Shown one piece after another: positions 1 to 7,433 of a stretch of 15,719 bases of DNA. Both the position numbers and the translations under genes were made by a program. Within the stretch, counting starts at the first letter, position 1. Every line of letters starts with the position of its first letter. The DNA is taken from the NCBI GenBank assembly GCA_031539425.1, contig JAVKLI010000029.1:1-15719 (forward strand), read 5' to 3'. The DNA is from UBA4416 sp031539425 (GTDB lineage: Bacteria > Bacteroidota > Bacteroidia > B-17B0 > Aurantibacillaceae). The notes beneath the pieces were generated by a model that saw nothing but the letters and a program-made list of their open reading frames with translations, was not told the DNA's origin and did no database searches.

Positions 1-30
1 CCCTTTAGATTTATAGTAACATGCCTTCAT
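1..30 (-). CDS. 5' end of an unidentified gene, truncated by the window edge
   Basis: Reading the minus strand, an ATG at 30-28 opens ten codons (MKACYYKSKG) that run off the window edge without a stop. The start is preceded by an AT-rich leader and, about 21 bp upstream, by a perfect Bacteroidota -7 element (TATATTTG, 52-59), the same geometry seen for clpP in this window. That makes a real gene start likely. Ten residues are too few to assign a family. A zinc-type alcohol dehydrogenase often begins in a similar way, but this is only a guess. Confidence 0.45.
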   Translation of the reverse strand, partial: MKACYYKSKG

Positions 31-51
31 TTTATTGATGTATTTATAGTG

Positions 52-59
52 CAAATATA
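52..59 (-). promoter_or_regulatory. Candidate -7 promoter element (TAnnTTTG)
   Basis: The minus strand reads TATATTTG, an exact match to the Bacteroidota -7 consensus TAnnTTTG. It is 21 bp upstream of the ATG at 28-30, so transcription would start about 15 nt before the gene. No good TTG sits at the -33 position, so the match is partial. It implies that the edge gene has its own promoter in the 185-bp gap downstream of hflX. Confidence 0.4.
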
Positions 60-185
60 AAATTAACTACCTGACATTCATATAATTAAATTAATATATG
101 ATTACCGAATTTATCAACATTTAATTTATAGAACTCCCCTTTAGAAGTTGTTTTAAAACTAAGTGATAGATTTATGCTTCCGTAA

Positions 186-1349
186 TTAGTATTTAAAATC
201 TACATAAGGGTATTTTACCTTATACATATCATAAGTTAAAGTGTAAATTAAATCTTTAAAGCGCTCTAAGTTTTTCTTTTGAATAGCACTTATACCAAGG
301 CAATGGCTGTTAATCTGTTTTCCCCAGTGCGTTATTACTTCTTCTATGTTTTTTTTGGTTGTAGTTTGTGTTAAGTCATATTCATCAATTTGTTCAACTA
401 CGTAATTATCTATTTTATTAAACAATAAAACCGTTGGTTTGTTATCCGCTTTAATATCCTTTAAGGTTTGCTGAACAACAGCAATTTGATCTTCATAATT
501 AGGATGAGAAATGTCAACCACATGAATTAATATATCCGCTTCACGTACTTCATCTAATGTGCTTTTAAAGCTTTCTACTAATTGCGTAGGTAATTTTCTA
601 ATAAAACCAACCGTATCGCTTAGTAAAAAAGCCATTTGATTAATAGATGTTTTTCTAACCGTGGTGTCCAAGGTGGCAAATAGTTTGTTTTCTACAAATA
701 CACTACTTTTAGTTAGTAGGTTCATTAAGGTTGATTTTCCAACGTTTGTGTAACCAACCAATGCCACTCGAACATATTCACCTCTATTTTTACGTTGGGT
801 TGCTTTTTGTTGGTCAATATGTTTAAGTTCTAATTTAAGTTGAGATATTTTTTGTCTGGTAATGCGTCTGTCGGTTTCAATTTCTTTTTCGCCAGCGCCA
901 CCTCTAGTTCCTGTGCCGCCCCTTTGTCTTTCAAGGTGCGTCCACATACCAGTAAGTCGGGGTAATAAATATTGGTGTTGGGCAAGCTGAACTTGAGCCT
1001 TAGCATGCGCCGTTTGAGCACGTTGCGAAAATATTTCTAAAATTAAACCTGTGCGATCAATAATTTTAATTCCTAAATATTTTTCTAAATTTCTTATTTG
1101 AGATGGCGATAATTCATCATCAAAAATGGCATAGGTTATTTGATTTTCTTTTACAAATAGTTTAGTTTCTTCTAACTTGCCTTTACCTATATATGTTGTT
1201 TTATCGGGTCGAGGTAATTTTTGTGTAAATGTTTTTGAAATGGTAATACCGTATGTTTTTGATAAAAACTCTAATTCGTCTAAATACTCTAAAGTTACCT
1301 TTTCTGGTTGTTGTTGGGTAATTACCCCAATTAAAATACCTTGACGCAC
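186..1349 (-). CDS. hflX: GTPase HflX
   Basis: HflX is a ribosome-associated GTPase that binds the 50S subunit and, in well-studied bacteria, splits stalled or stressed 70S ribosomes. The 387-residue protein has the usual order. The HflX N-terminal domain (about 1-130) includes TYIGKGKLEE at 52-61. A Gly/Arg-rich linker follows (RQRGGTGTRGGAGEKEIETD, 141-160), then a coiled-coil segment. The G domain has Walker A GYTNVGKST (199-207), DTVG (245-248), NKID (311-314) and SAIQK (354-358). The start is GTG; the only other in-frame upstream codon stretch is cut by a TAA four codons earlier. It begins 8 bp after the stop of the cytochrome gene, so the two are probably co-transcribed. Length and motifs are normal for the family. 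Confidence 0.97.
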   Translation of the reverse strand: MRQGILIGVITQQQPEKVTLEYLDELEFLSKTYGITISKTFTQKLPRPDKTTYIGKGKLEETKLFVKENQITYAIFDDELSPSQIRNLEKYLGIKIIDRTGLILEIFSQRAQTAHAKAQVQLAQHQYLLPRLTGMWTHLERQRGGTGTRGGAGEKEIETDRRITRQKISQLKLELKHIDQQKATQRKNRGEYVRVALVGYTNVGKSTLMNLLTKSSVFVENKLFATLDTTVRKTSINQMAFLLSDTVGFIRKLPTQLVESFKSTLDEVREADILIHVVDISHPNYEDQIAVVQQTLKDIKADNKPTVLLFNKIDNYVVEQIDEYDLTQTTTKKNIEEVITHWGKQINSHCLGISAIQKKNLERFKDLIYTLTYDMYKVKYPYVDFKY

Positions 1350-1357
1350 AAAAAATT

Positions 1358-1960
1358 CTATTTAGTTTTAAGCTGTGTTTCTATGTATTCAGCTACTTCA
1401 TTTATTTGTGCTTCTGTAAGCACTGTATTAAAAGCTGGCATGGTATTTTTACCTTTTGTTATTTGATTAACTAAATCTTGATAAGATAATTTGGTTATGG
1501 TTAAATCTTTGGCACCATTAATATTAAGTTTGCCATCGCTACCGTGACATTGGGCACACTTACTTTCATAAATTTCTTTTCCGTTTGAAGATGCAATGCT
1601 TATGCCTGCTTTATTTTCTTGATTTTTGCGTGCCAACATAAATGATACAACTAATAAAAAAAATGAAAATGTGGCCAATATTTTATTGTGCTTTTTAAAC
1701 CCAATAACGGCAAGTGGTATAGAGACAATAACAAATGCAATTTTGCATATTAGAAGTGGCGTAATTTGGGTGAAAAATATTAAACCTATCCCGGTAATTA
1801 AAAATAAAAAGCTAATTATCATTTCAGCTACTTTAGTTTTTGAAGTAAATTTTTGAAGTAAATCCGTTTTATCGCTTAATAATAAAATGTTTTTTATTAA
1901 GTAAATAATAATAAATAATACGACTGTTAAAATGTGTGTATGAAGAAAGCCAGTTATCAT
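1358..1960 (-). CDS. Membrane-anchored c-type cytochrome with SirB-like N-terminal domain
   Basis: This 200-residue protein has two parts. Residues 1-112 form four hydrophobic helices (about 6-28, 47-65, 69-87 and 92-110). Their pattern, with H7/H9 near the start, a short basic loop and a K-rich segment after helix 3, resembles the SirB family of four-helix membrane proteins. Residues 125-198 are a class I cytochrome c domain: heme-binding CAQCH at 135-139 and a distal ligand Met174 in NTMPAF. The heme domain should lie on the periplasmic side, where it would carry electrons in respiration or accept them from a membrane partner. The ATG at 1958-1960 is the natural start, with an AT-rich leader. 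It sits directly upstream of hflX with an 8-bp gap. The heme domain is certain; the SirB similarity is from pattern only. Confidence 0.88.
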   Translation of the reverse strand: MITGFLHTHILTVVLFIIIYLIKNILLLSDKTDLLQKFTSKTKVAEMIISFLFLITGIGLIFFTQITPLLICKIAFVIVSIPLAVIGFKKHNKILATFSFFLLVVSFMLARKNQENKAGISIASSNGKEIYESKCAQCHGSDGKLNINGAKDLTITKLSYQDLVNQITKGKNTMPAFNTVLTEAQINEVAEYIETQLKTK

Positions 1961-2151
1961 AGGAATTGAAAAATATTAGGTTTTTAATTTTTAACTTTTT
2001 AGAGCCAATAAATATACTTGTTTCTTTTTTGTATTAAAAAATAATAATTAGTTCAAATGAATTTTACCCAGGTTCTACTACCACCTTGAAATTAATTCAA
2101 CTAATACCGGAGCTTTCTCTGCAGTTACTACCGATTGTCAAAATTAGAGCA

Positions 2152-2192
2152 TGTTAGTAAAATCAAAATTGCTTGTTCTCTGTTAGTAAAAT
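2152..2192. repeat. Pair of 12-bp direct repeats in the GT-C remnant tail
   Basis: The 12-mer TGTTAGTAAAAT occurs at 2152-2163 and again at 2181-2192, offset by 29 bp. It straddles the stop codon (2163-2165) of the decayed glycosyltransferase. It could be a small duplication generated during decay. The rest of the 202-bp gap 1961-2162 shows no convincing gene on either strand. Confidence 0.5.
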
Positions 2193-3602
2193 TTTTGAAA
2201 CAGTTTGATTTTGCTGTAAAAAGATTATTTTAAATTTAGATTGAACTAAATTTAACAACGAATCTTGTGCAACAATAACTGTATCATGTATTTTTAATAA
2301 TTGGATATCAGAAGTAATTTTAAAATCTTTACCTCTTTCATTTAATTTGTATTTATAGACGTACAGGGGTCTATCAAAATATGTAGTGTAAAAAATAAAA
2401 TTATAAAAATTCCGATTTGATTGATTTTTAAATACATATTCGGTCAGTACTTCTAACTTTTTTTCATTTGATCCAATATCATTTTTAAATGATTGTCGGC
2501 ATGAATGATAAACAGGGGCTGCAAAAAATATAAATGTAACTAAATAACCGAATTTTAAATTAAAGGATTTTAATTGTAAAAATTTAACTATTGAACAAAT
2601 AGTACAAGCACTAAAAAAAAGATAGTATTGGGTATAAAGGTAAATCGTACCATTCTAATTTAGTAACTGACAAGGAAATGATAAATAAATAACTTATTAA
2701 ACAACTCAATATAAATAAAAATATTTTTTTATTCTGCAAATGAGTATAACACAAAAGTAAGCTTGGTAATACTAAAATGACGTACCTAAACCGACCCATA
2801 AATAAATTATTAAAATAAAAACCGAAGGGTTCATTATGAGATTCTACAACTTTTGACATTCGCCCTAAATCATTTTCTAGTACATATTTTATATACCCTT
2901 GATTATCATTTTCTCGTAATATAAAGTATAAAACTATTGTAATTATAAAAAGCAAAGCACCTACATAAAACCATTTGCATTGTAAAATGTAAATTAATTT
3001 TTTTTAAAATAAAGTGTTATAAAAACAATTGCAGAAATAAACAAAAGAGCTGCAATGCTTTTAGTTAAAAATGCTAAGGATAAAAAAATAAAAAATAATA
3101 ATCCTGACAATTGATGTCCTTCAAAAATAAACTTATAGTAAAATATTAACGAACATAAAGTTAGTAGAGCTAATAAAGCATCTGCATCTCCTGTTCTACC
3201 AGTATGAAAAATAGAAACTCCTACACTAGTAACGAAAACTAAAAACAAAATTAAAGCGAATAAAAAATTGCTTCTTTTTTTCATAAATACAAAAAGTAAA
3301 ATAGCTGATATGGAACTAGCAATAGCTGAAGGTAATCTAATAGCTAATTCATTATATCCAATTAATTTTATAAATAACACTTGCAGCTACAGTTGCATGG
3401 GAGGTTTTGAATTCCATAAATCAGGCGTGTTTTTATAAAAAGGAGTTATATAATTATGATTTTTAAACATTTCGTAAGCGTTAACCGCAAACATTGATTC
3501 ATCCAGTTTCTAATAAAAAAGGAGTCTAATCGTTGAAAAAACACAAAATATAATAACATAGGCATACCTATACCTATTATTACTTTTTGATATAGCTTTA
3601 AT
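2163..3602 (-). pseudogene. Decayed GT-C (ArnT/PMT-like) membrane glycosyltransferase
   Basis: Joined in order, the minus-strand fragments give about 480 residues, the usual size for a polyprenyl-phosphate-dependent GT-C enzyme that adds a sugar to lipid A, protein or glycan at the outer face of the inner membrane. The N-terminal part reads a first membrane helix, then the acidic loop motif LDESMFAVNAYEM, NTPDLWNSKPPMQL, then GYNELAIRLPSA and HTGRTGDADALL, all typical of the family. Four lesions interrupt it. There are in-frame TAG codons at 3510-3512 and at 3387-3389, the second where a Trp codon (TGG) would be expected. A one-base loss lies in the T8 run at 2998-3005 (A8 on the coding strand), and a compensating shift in the A8 run at 2613-2620. 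The last third (about 2163-2618) stays open for roughly 150 codons to a TGA but has no usable start. No intact start codon is evident near 3602. Two nonsense codons plus two shifts argue against sequencing error alone. Confidence 0.88.
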
Positions 3603-3613
3603 GAAACAGTCAA

Positions 3614-6484
3614 TTAATTGGAGTGTTGAGTTAATGGATTTCCATAAACGTCCAATTCTACTATTTCGTAGCCTAAGGCAGATAATTTAGAAAAGTTTTT
3701 GTCTTTATCTCCCACAACCAGTATAATCATTTTTTCAACGTTAGGTAAATTTTCTTTAGCTAATTTATTTACCTCTTCTTTACTTATGGTTTGAATAATT
3801 TGAGCTTGTTTGTCTATATAATTTTTTTCTAAATTATAGTATAGAATTCGTTTCACAAATCCAATTTTTTGAAACGGCGCTTCATATTTAAGCGCATCAG
3901 CTTGTAGCATGGCTTTGCGAGTAAAGTTAATTTCATCTTCTGTAATGCCATTTTCTGTATATTTTTTTAATTCAGAAATAATATCAACCACCGCGCTATC
4001 TGTTGCATTGGCTCTTACTCCAGTACTTATAATGTATGGTGCCATAAATTTGTTTCCATAAAAATTGCCACGAACACCATAAGTAAAGCCCCTTAGTTCT
4101 CTTAATAAATAATTAATGCGGCTATTAAATGCACCAGCAAATGAAAAATTCATAAAGGTTGATTTAAAATAATCTCCTGTAGCATCATAACTTAATGCGT
4201 TATGCCCCACTCGTATTTCAGATTGTGGTGCGTTTTTTTTGTTCACAAAATAAATTCTTGTTTTATCAATTTCTTTAGGTATTTCTTTTGCAAGTGGCAT
4301 GGTGCGTGCAGATTGAAGCGATTCGAAAAATTGAAGTTTTGGTAAAATTACTTTATCAGATAAGTTACTATTGATAGTTAAAATAGCTTCAAAAGCAGAT
4401 AGCTTTGAGTACAATTCTTTTAAATCATCTATGGTAATACTATTTATAGTTTCTATTGTGCCTAACATAGAGTTAGATAAACTATGATTGGTTCCATAAA
4501 TCAATTTTGCATAAACTGTATTTGCAATAGATGTTGGCTGAATAGTTTGATTAGTAGCTGCATCTAACTGTTGTTTTTTTACCAAGTCAAAATCTTCTTG
4601 CGAAAACTTAGGGTTAAATAACATTTCCTTAGCAATAGCAAGTGTTGAATCTAATGATTGGGTAAGGCATTCTATACTAAATCCAAATTCATTTTCGGAG
4701 GCAACAAATGAAATGGTACTGCCAAACTTATTTAATTTATTATTTATACTTTGAGCATTAAATTTGTTGGTAGACATCTCCATCATTTCTGCAAGCATAG
4801 CCGTAATACCTGATTTTGTAATTGGTTCATTGCGCTGCCCAAATGGCATACTAAATTGAATATATGTTTTAGGAATTTCATCTAACAGTACATGAATTGA
4901 TTTGATGCCATTTTTAAATTGAGCAGTGGTATAATTTGGTGCTCTTACTGCTTTAGCTACTGATGGTTCTGGCATTTTATTTCTATTAAACGTATCTTTA
5001 GGTTCGGTGTAAGTTAAATTTTTATATTCATCACTTTCAGTTTCAATTTTTCTGGTATACATATTCCAGGTGTCGGCTTTGGCAATTAAGTTAGATTTTC
5101 CTTTAGGCGCACAGCTTAAAATTACAGATGCTTTATTTTTAATGTACTGCTTGTATACACGCATCACATCTTCTTTTGTTACACTTAAATTGTTTTTAAT
5201 TTCTGTAGTTAAATGATTAGCATCTCCTAAATAAGTATAATTAGCAGCTAATTGAGCACCCTTACCTTGCACCGTAGCTATTTGATTATACACATTGCTT
5301 TGGTACGAAATTTTGTATTTCTGCACGTCATTGGCTGTTACACCTGTTTTTTCGAATGTTTCAAAGCAGTTAGTTAGCATTTTTTCGATTTCTGCTAATG
5401 AATTATCGGCATTGGCTCTAATTATAATTTCTAATTGGCCGGCTAATTCTCTACCGTAATTGTAGGCATTGGCAAATACCGCTTTTTGGCTTTTTACAAA
5501 GGTGGTATAAAATATAGAGCTTTTAGAATCACTTAAAATAAAAGCTAAAGCGTCAAGTGCCGCTTCATCTTTATGCCCTAGCGGTATGGTGGGATATGTA
5601 AATTTTATTTGTGGAAAGCGCACGTTGTCTTCATACGAAATGTATTTGGTTTCGTTTAAAGCGCAAGGCATTTTGGGCATATTCTTTACTTTTGGTCCAC
5701 GTGGAATTGATCCAAAATATTTTGCTGCAAGTTCCAACACTTTTTCAGGTGTAACATCACCTGCTACTGTTAATACCGCGTTGTTAGGCCCATACCAACG
5801 CATATAAAACCGTTTTAAGTCATTTACATCCACTCTATTTAAATCTTCAATATAACCTATTGTAGTCCAAGCATACGGGTGCCCCTCTTGATACAAGGCT
5901 TCGCCTGTTTTTTCGCTAATTAGTCCGTAAGGGCGATTGTCATAATTTTGCCCACGTTCATTTTTAACGGTAGCACGTTGAATTTCAAATTTCTTTTGAG
6001 TTACAGAATCAAGCAAAAAGCCCATTCTATCAGCTTCTAACCATAGCATTTTTTCTAATTGATTTGACGGAACTGTTTCAAAATAATTAGTTCTATCCGA
6101 ATTAGTAGAACCATTAAGCGTGCCGCCGGCTTCTGTAATTATTTTAAAGTGCTGCTCATCTGCCACATTTTTAGAGCCTTGAAACATCATGTGTTCAAAA
6201 AAATGGGCAAAACCCGAACGCCCTTGCTGCTCTCTATTAGAGCCTACATGATAAGTAACATCAACATATACTATAGGATCTGAATGATCTTCATGAATAA
6301 TTATTGTTAAACCATTATTAAGTATATACCTTGAATAAGGAATGGTAATGTCATTTCCTTTTTTAGTTACAGTTTCTACCCATTTATAGGTTTTGGCACT
6401 ATTAGGTGCAATTTGTTTTTTAGATGGCTGAGCATACAAAGCGCCTATGGTAAATAAAAAAATAAAAGCTACACTTTTTTTCAT
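3614..6484 (-). CDS. Exported M16 family zinc metallopeptidase (pitrilysin-like)
   Basis: This 956-residue protein has the two-lobed plan of an M16 peptidase, which degrades peptides inside a closed clamshell. A signal peptide occupies residues 1-18 (MKKS, a hydrophobic core, then LYA-Q), so it acts in the periplasm or is surface-associated. The N-terminal lobe carries the inverted zinc motif HFFEH (94-98; H94 and H98 bind zinc, E97 is the base). The third ligand is probably E176 in NERGQN, at the normal spacing. The second lobe (about 515-940) keeps the fold but has AMLAEMM near residue 561 in place of a zinc site, as expected for the inactive half. It is one chain where some bacteria use two adjacent genes. 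ATG start; the gene ends 12 bp from the readable edge of the GT-C remnant. Substrate unknown. Confidence 0.95.
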   Translation of the reverse strand: MKKSVAFIFLFTIGALYAQPSKKQIAPNSAKTYKWVETVTKKGNDITIPYSRYILNNGLTIIIHEDHSDPIVYVDVTYHVGSNREQQGRSGFAHFFEHMMFQGSKNVADEQHFKIITEAGGTLNGSTNSDRTNYFETVPSNQLEKMLWLEADRMGFLLDSVTQKKFEIQRATVKNERGQNYDNRPYGLISEKTGEALYQEGHPYAWTTIGYIEDLNRVDVNDLKRFYMRWYGPNNAVLTVAGDVTPEKVLELAAKYFGSIPRGPKVKNMPKMPCALNETKYISYEDNVRFPQIKFTYPTIPLGHKDEAALDALAFILSDSKSSIFYTTFVKSQKAVFANAYNYGRELAGQLEIIIRANADNSLAEIEKMLTNCFETFEKTGVTANDVQKYKISYQSNVYNQIATVQGKGAQLAANYTYLGDANHLTTEIKNNLSVTKEDVMRVYKQYIKNKASVILSCAPKGKSNLIAKADTWNMYTRKIETESDEYKNLTYTEPKDTFNRNKMPEPSVAKAVRAPNYTTAQFKNGIKSIHVLLDEIPKTYIQFSMPFGQRNEPITKSGITAMLAEMMEMSTNKFNAQSINNKLNKFGSTISFVASENEFGFSIECLTQSLDSTLAIAKEMLFNPKFSQEDFDLVKKQQLDAATNQTIQPTSIANTVYAKLIYGTNHSLSNSMLGTIETINSITIDDLKELYSKLSAFEAILTINSNLSDKVILPKLQFFESLQSARTMPLAKEIPKEIDKTRIYFVNKKNAPQSEIRVGHNALSYDATGDYFKSTFMNFSFAGAFNSRINYLLRELRGFTYGVRGNFYGNKFMAPYIISTGVRANATDSAVVDIISELKKYTENGITEDEINFTRKAMLQADALKYEAPFQKIGFVKRILYYNLEKNYIDKQAQIIQTISKEEVNKLAKENLPNVEKMIILVVGDKDKNFSKLSALGYEIVELDVYGNPLTQHSN

Positions 6485-6624
6485 AATATGGTTGAGTTAA
6501 AAAATTTTGAATGTCTGTAAATGTATTGATTGTGAGGATACATGAAAGTATTTTAAAATAATTTTTAATGCTATTTTTTTAACAATTTCTGCCTTGTATA
6601 TAATATTTTACGTATTTAACCTTT

Positions 6625-6704
6625 AGGCTTATTTCAAAAGTTATCTGATAAAACTATTTCTAGCAATCAGTAAAATGATCTTTAATATTATAAAAAATAA
6701 GCCT
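6625..6704. repeat. Separated 10-bp inverted repeat in the M16/rpsP divergent region
   Basis: AGGCTTATTT at 6625-6634 is matched by its exact reverse complement at 6695-6704, with 60 bp between. Both arms lie in the 274-bp gap between the divergent M16 peptidase gene and rpsP. One arm abuts the candidate M16 -7 element. The arms could be paired operator sites or the foot of a long weak hairpin; nothing decides between these. I see no gene or RNA gene in this gap. Confidence 0.4.
6635..6666 (-). promoter_or_regulatory. Candidate promoter for the M16 peptidase gene
   Basis: On the minus strand a TTG (6664-6666) is followed after 20 bp by TAACTTTTG (6635-6643), one mismatch from TAnnTTTG however it is aligned. 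This is close to the Bacteroidota -33/-7 arrangement. It would leave an untranslated leader of roughly 145 nt before the ATG at 6484, longer than for clpP, so the assignment is tentative. Confidence 0.28.
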
Positions 6705-6758
6705 TATGTAGAATATTTTTAGATATTTGTAGCCCAAATTAATTAAAAACATAATAAA

Positions 6759-7292
6759 ATGGCAGTTAAACTAAGACTACAAAGACATGGAAAGAAAGAC
6801 AGTGCTTTCTTTCACATTGTAGCAGCGGATGGTCGTGCACCAAGAGATGGAGCCTTTATAGAAAAATTAGGTACATATAACCCTAATACCAATCCAGCTA
6901 CAATAGATTTAAATTTTGACAAAACCTTAAATTGGTTAATGAAAGGTGCTCAGCCTACAAATACATGCAGAGCCATTTTATCCTACAAAGGTGTACTCAT
7001 GAAAAAGCATTTATTAGACGGTGTAAAAAAAGGCGCTTTAACAGAAACTCAAGTAGAAGAGCGATTTGCAAACTGGGAAAATGAAAAAACTTCTAAAATT
7101 TCCACTAAAAAATCAATGTTATCAGATAAAGCTGCAAAAGCTAACAAGGCAAAATTAGAAGCTGAACTAAAAACCAAAGAAAATATTGCAGCTAAAAACT
7201 TAGGTAAAATACAACCTGCAACTGAAGCTGTAACTGAACCTACATCCGAAATTTCTGCAGAAACAGAAACGCAAGTAAAATCAGCAGAATAA
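6759..7292 (+). CDS. rpsP: 30S ribosomal protein bS16
   Basis: Ribosomal protein S16 is an assembly protein of the 30S subunit. Residues 1-70 carry the family signature: MAVKLRLQRHGKK, FFHIVAADGRAPRDG, LGTYNPNTNPATID and GAQPT. The protein is 177 residues, about twice the E. coli length. The extra C-terminal half is rich in Lys, Ala, Glu and Thr and looks unstructured, as in other Bacteroidota S16 proteins. The ATG follows an A-rich leader without a Shine-Dalgarno motif, the normal state in this phylum. Unlike many genomes, rimM does not follow; transcription is closed by a strong hairpin at 7313-7350, so rpsP is probably monocistronic. Confidence 0.97.
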   Translation: MAVKLRLQRHGKKDSAFFHIVAADGRAPRDGAFIEKLGTYNPNTNPATIDLNFDKTLNWLMKGAQPTNTCRAILSYKGVLMKKHLLDGVKKGALTETQVEERFANWENEKTSKISTKKSMLSDKAAKANKAKLEAELKTKENIAAKNLGKIQPATEAVTEPTSEISAETETQVKSAE

Positions 7293-7312
7293 TTTTCTTA
7301 CTTATTTTAAAT

Positions 7313-7350
7313 AAAAAGAGGCTGTCCTTTTTTAGACAGCCTCTTTTTTT
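7313..7350 (+). terminator. Strong intrinsic terminator after rpsP
   Basis: AAAAAGAGGCTGTC (7313-7326) pairs perfectly with GACAGCCTCTTTTT (7335-7348) across an 8-nt loop, and the stem runs into a T7 tract (7344-7350). The GC core is 9 bp. It lies 20 bp after the rpsP stop codon and is the clearest Rho-independent terminator in the window. Confidence 0.93.
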
Positions 7351-7433
7351 ATATGTAATTTTTTAAGTAAAAAAAAATTATTTATGGAAATAAAAAATTA
7401 CTTTGCCATTTGTTTTATTAATATTTTATTGCT

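Noticed and set aside
1966..2140. Short frames between the cytochrome and the GT-C remnant, such as one resembling a transposase or thioredoxin scrap
   Set aside because: All are interrupted within about 20 codons and none shows a recognisable motif.
3387..3512. The two in-frame TAG codons as recoded sense codons
   Set aside because: TAG ends the cytochrome gene in this window (1358-1360), and the gene also has two frameshifts, so ordinary decay explains them better.
6713..6730. Sequence TAGATATTTG as an rpsP promoter
   Set aside because: It needs a mismatch in the TA of TAnnTTTG and lacks a TTG at -33.
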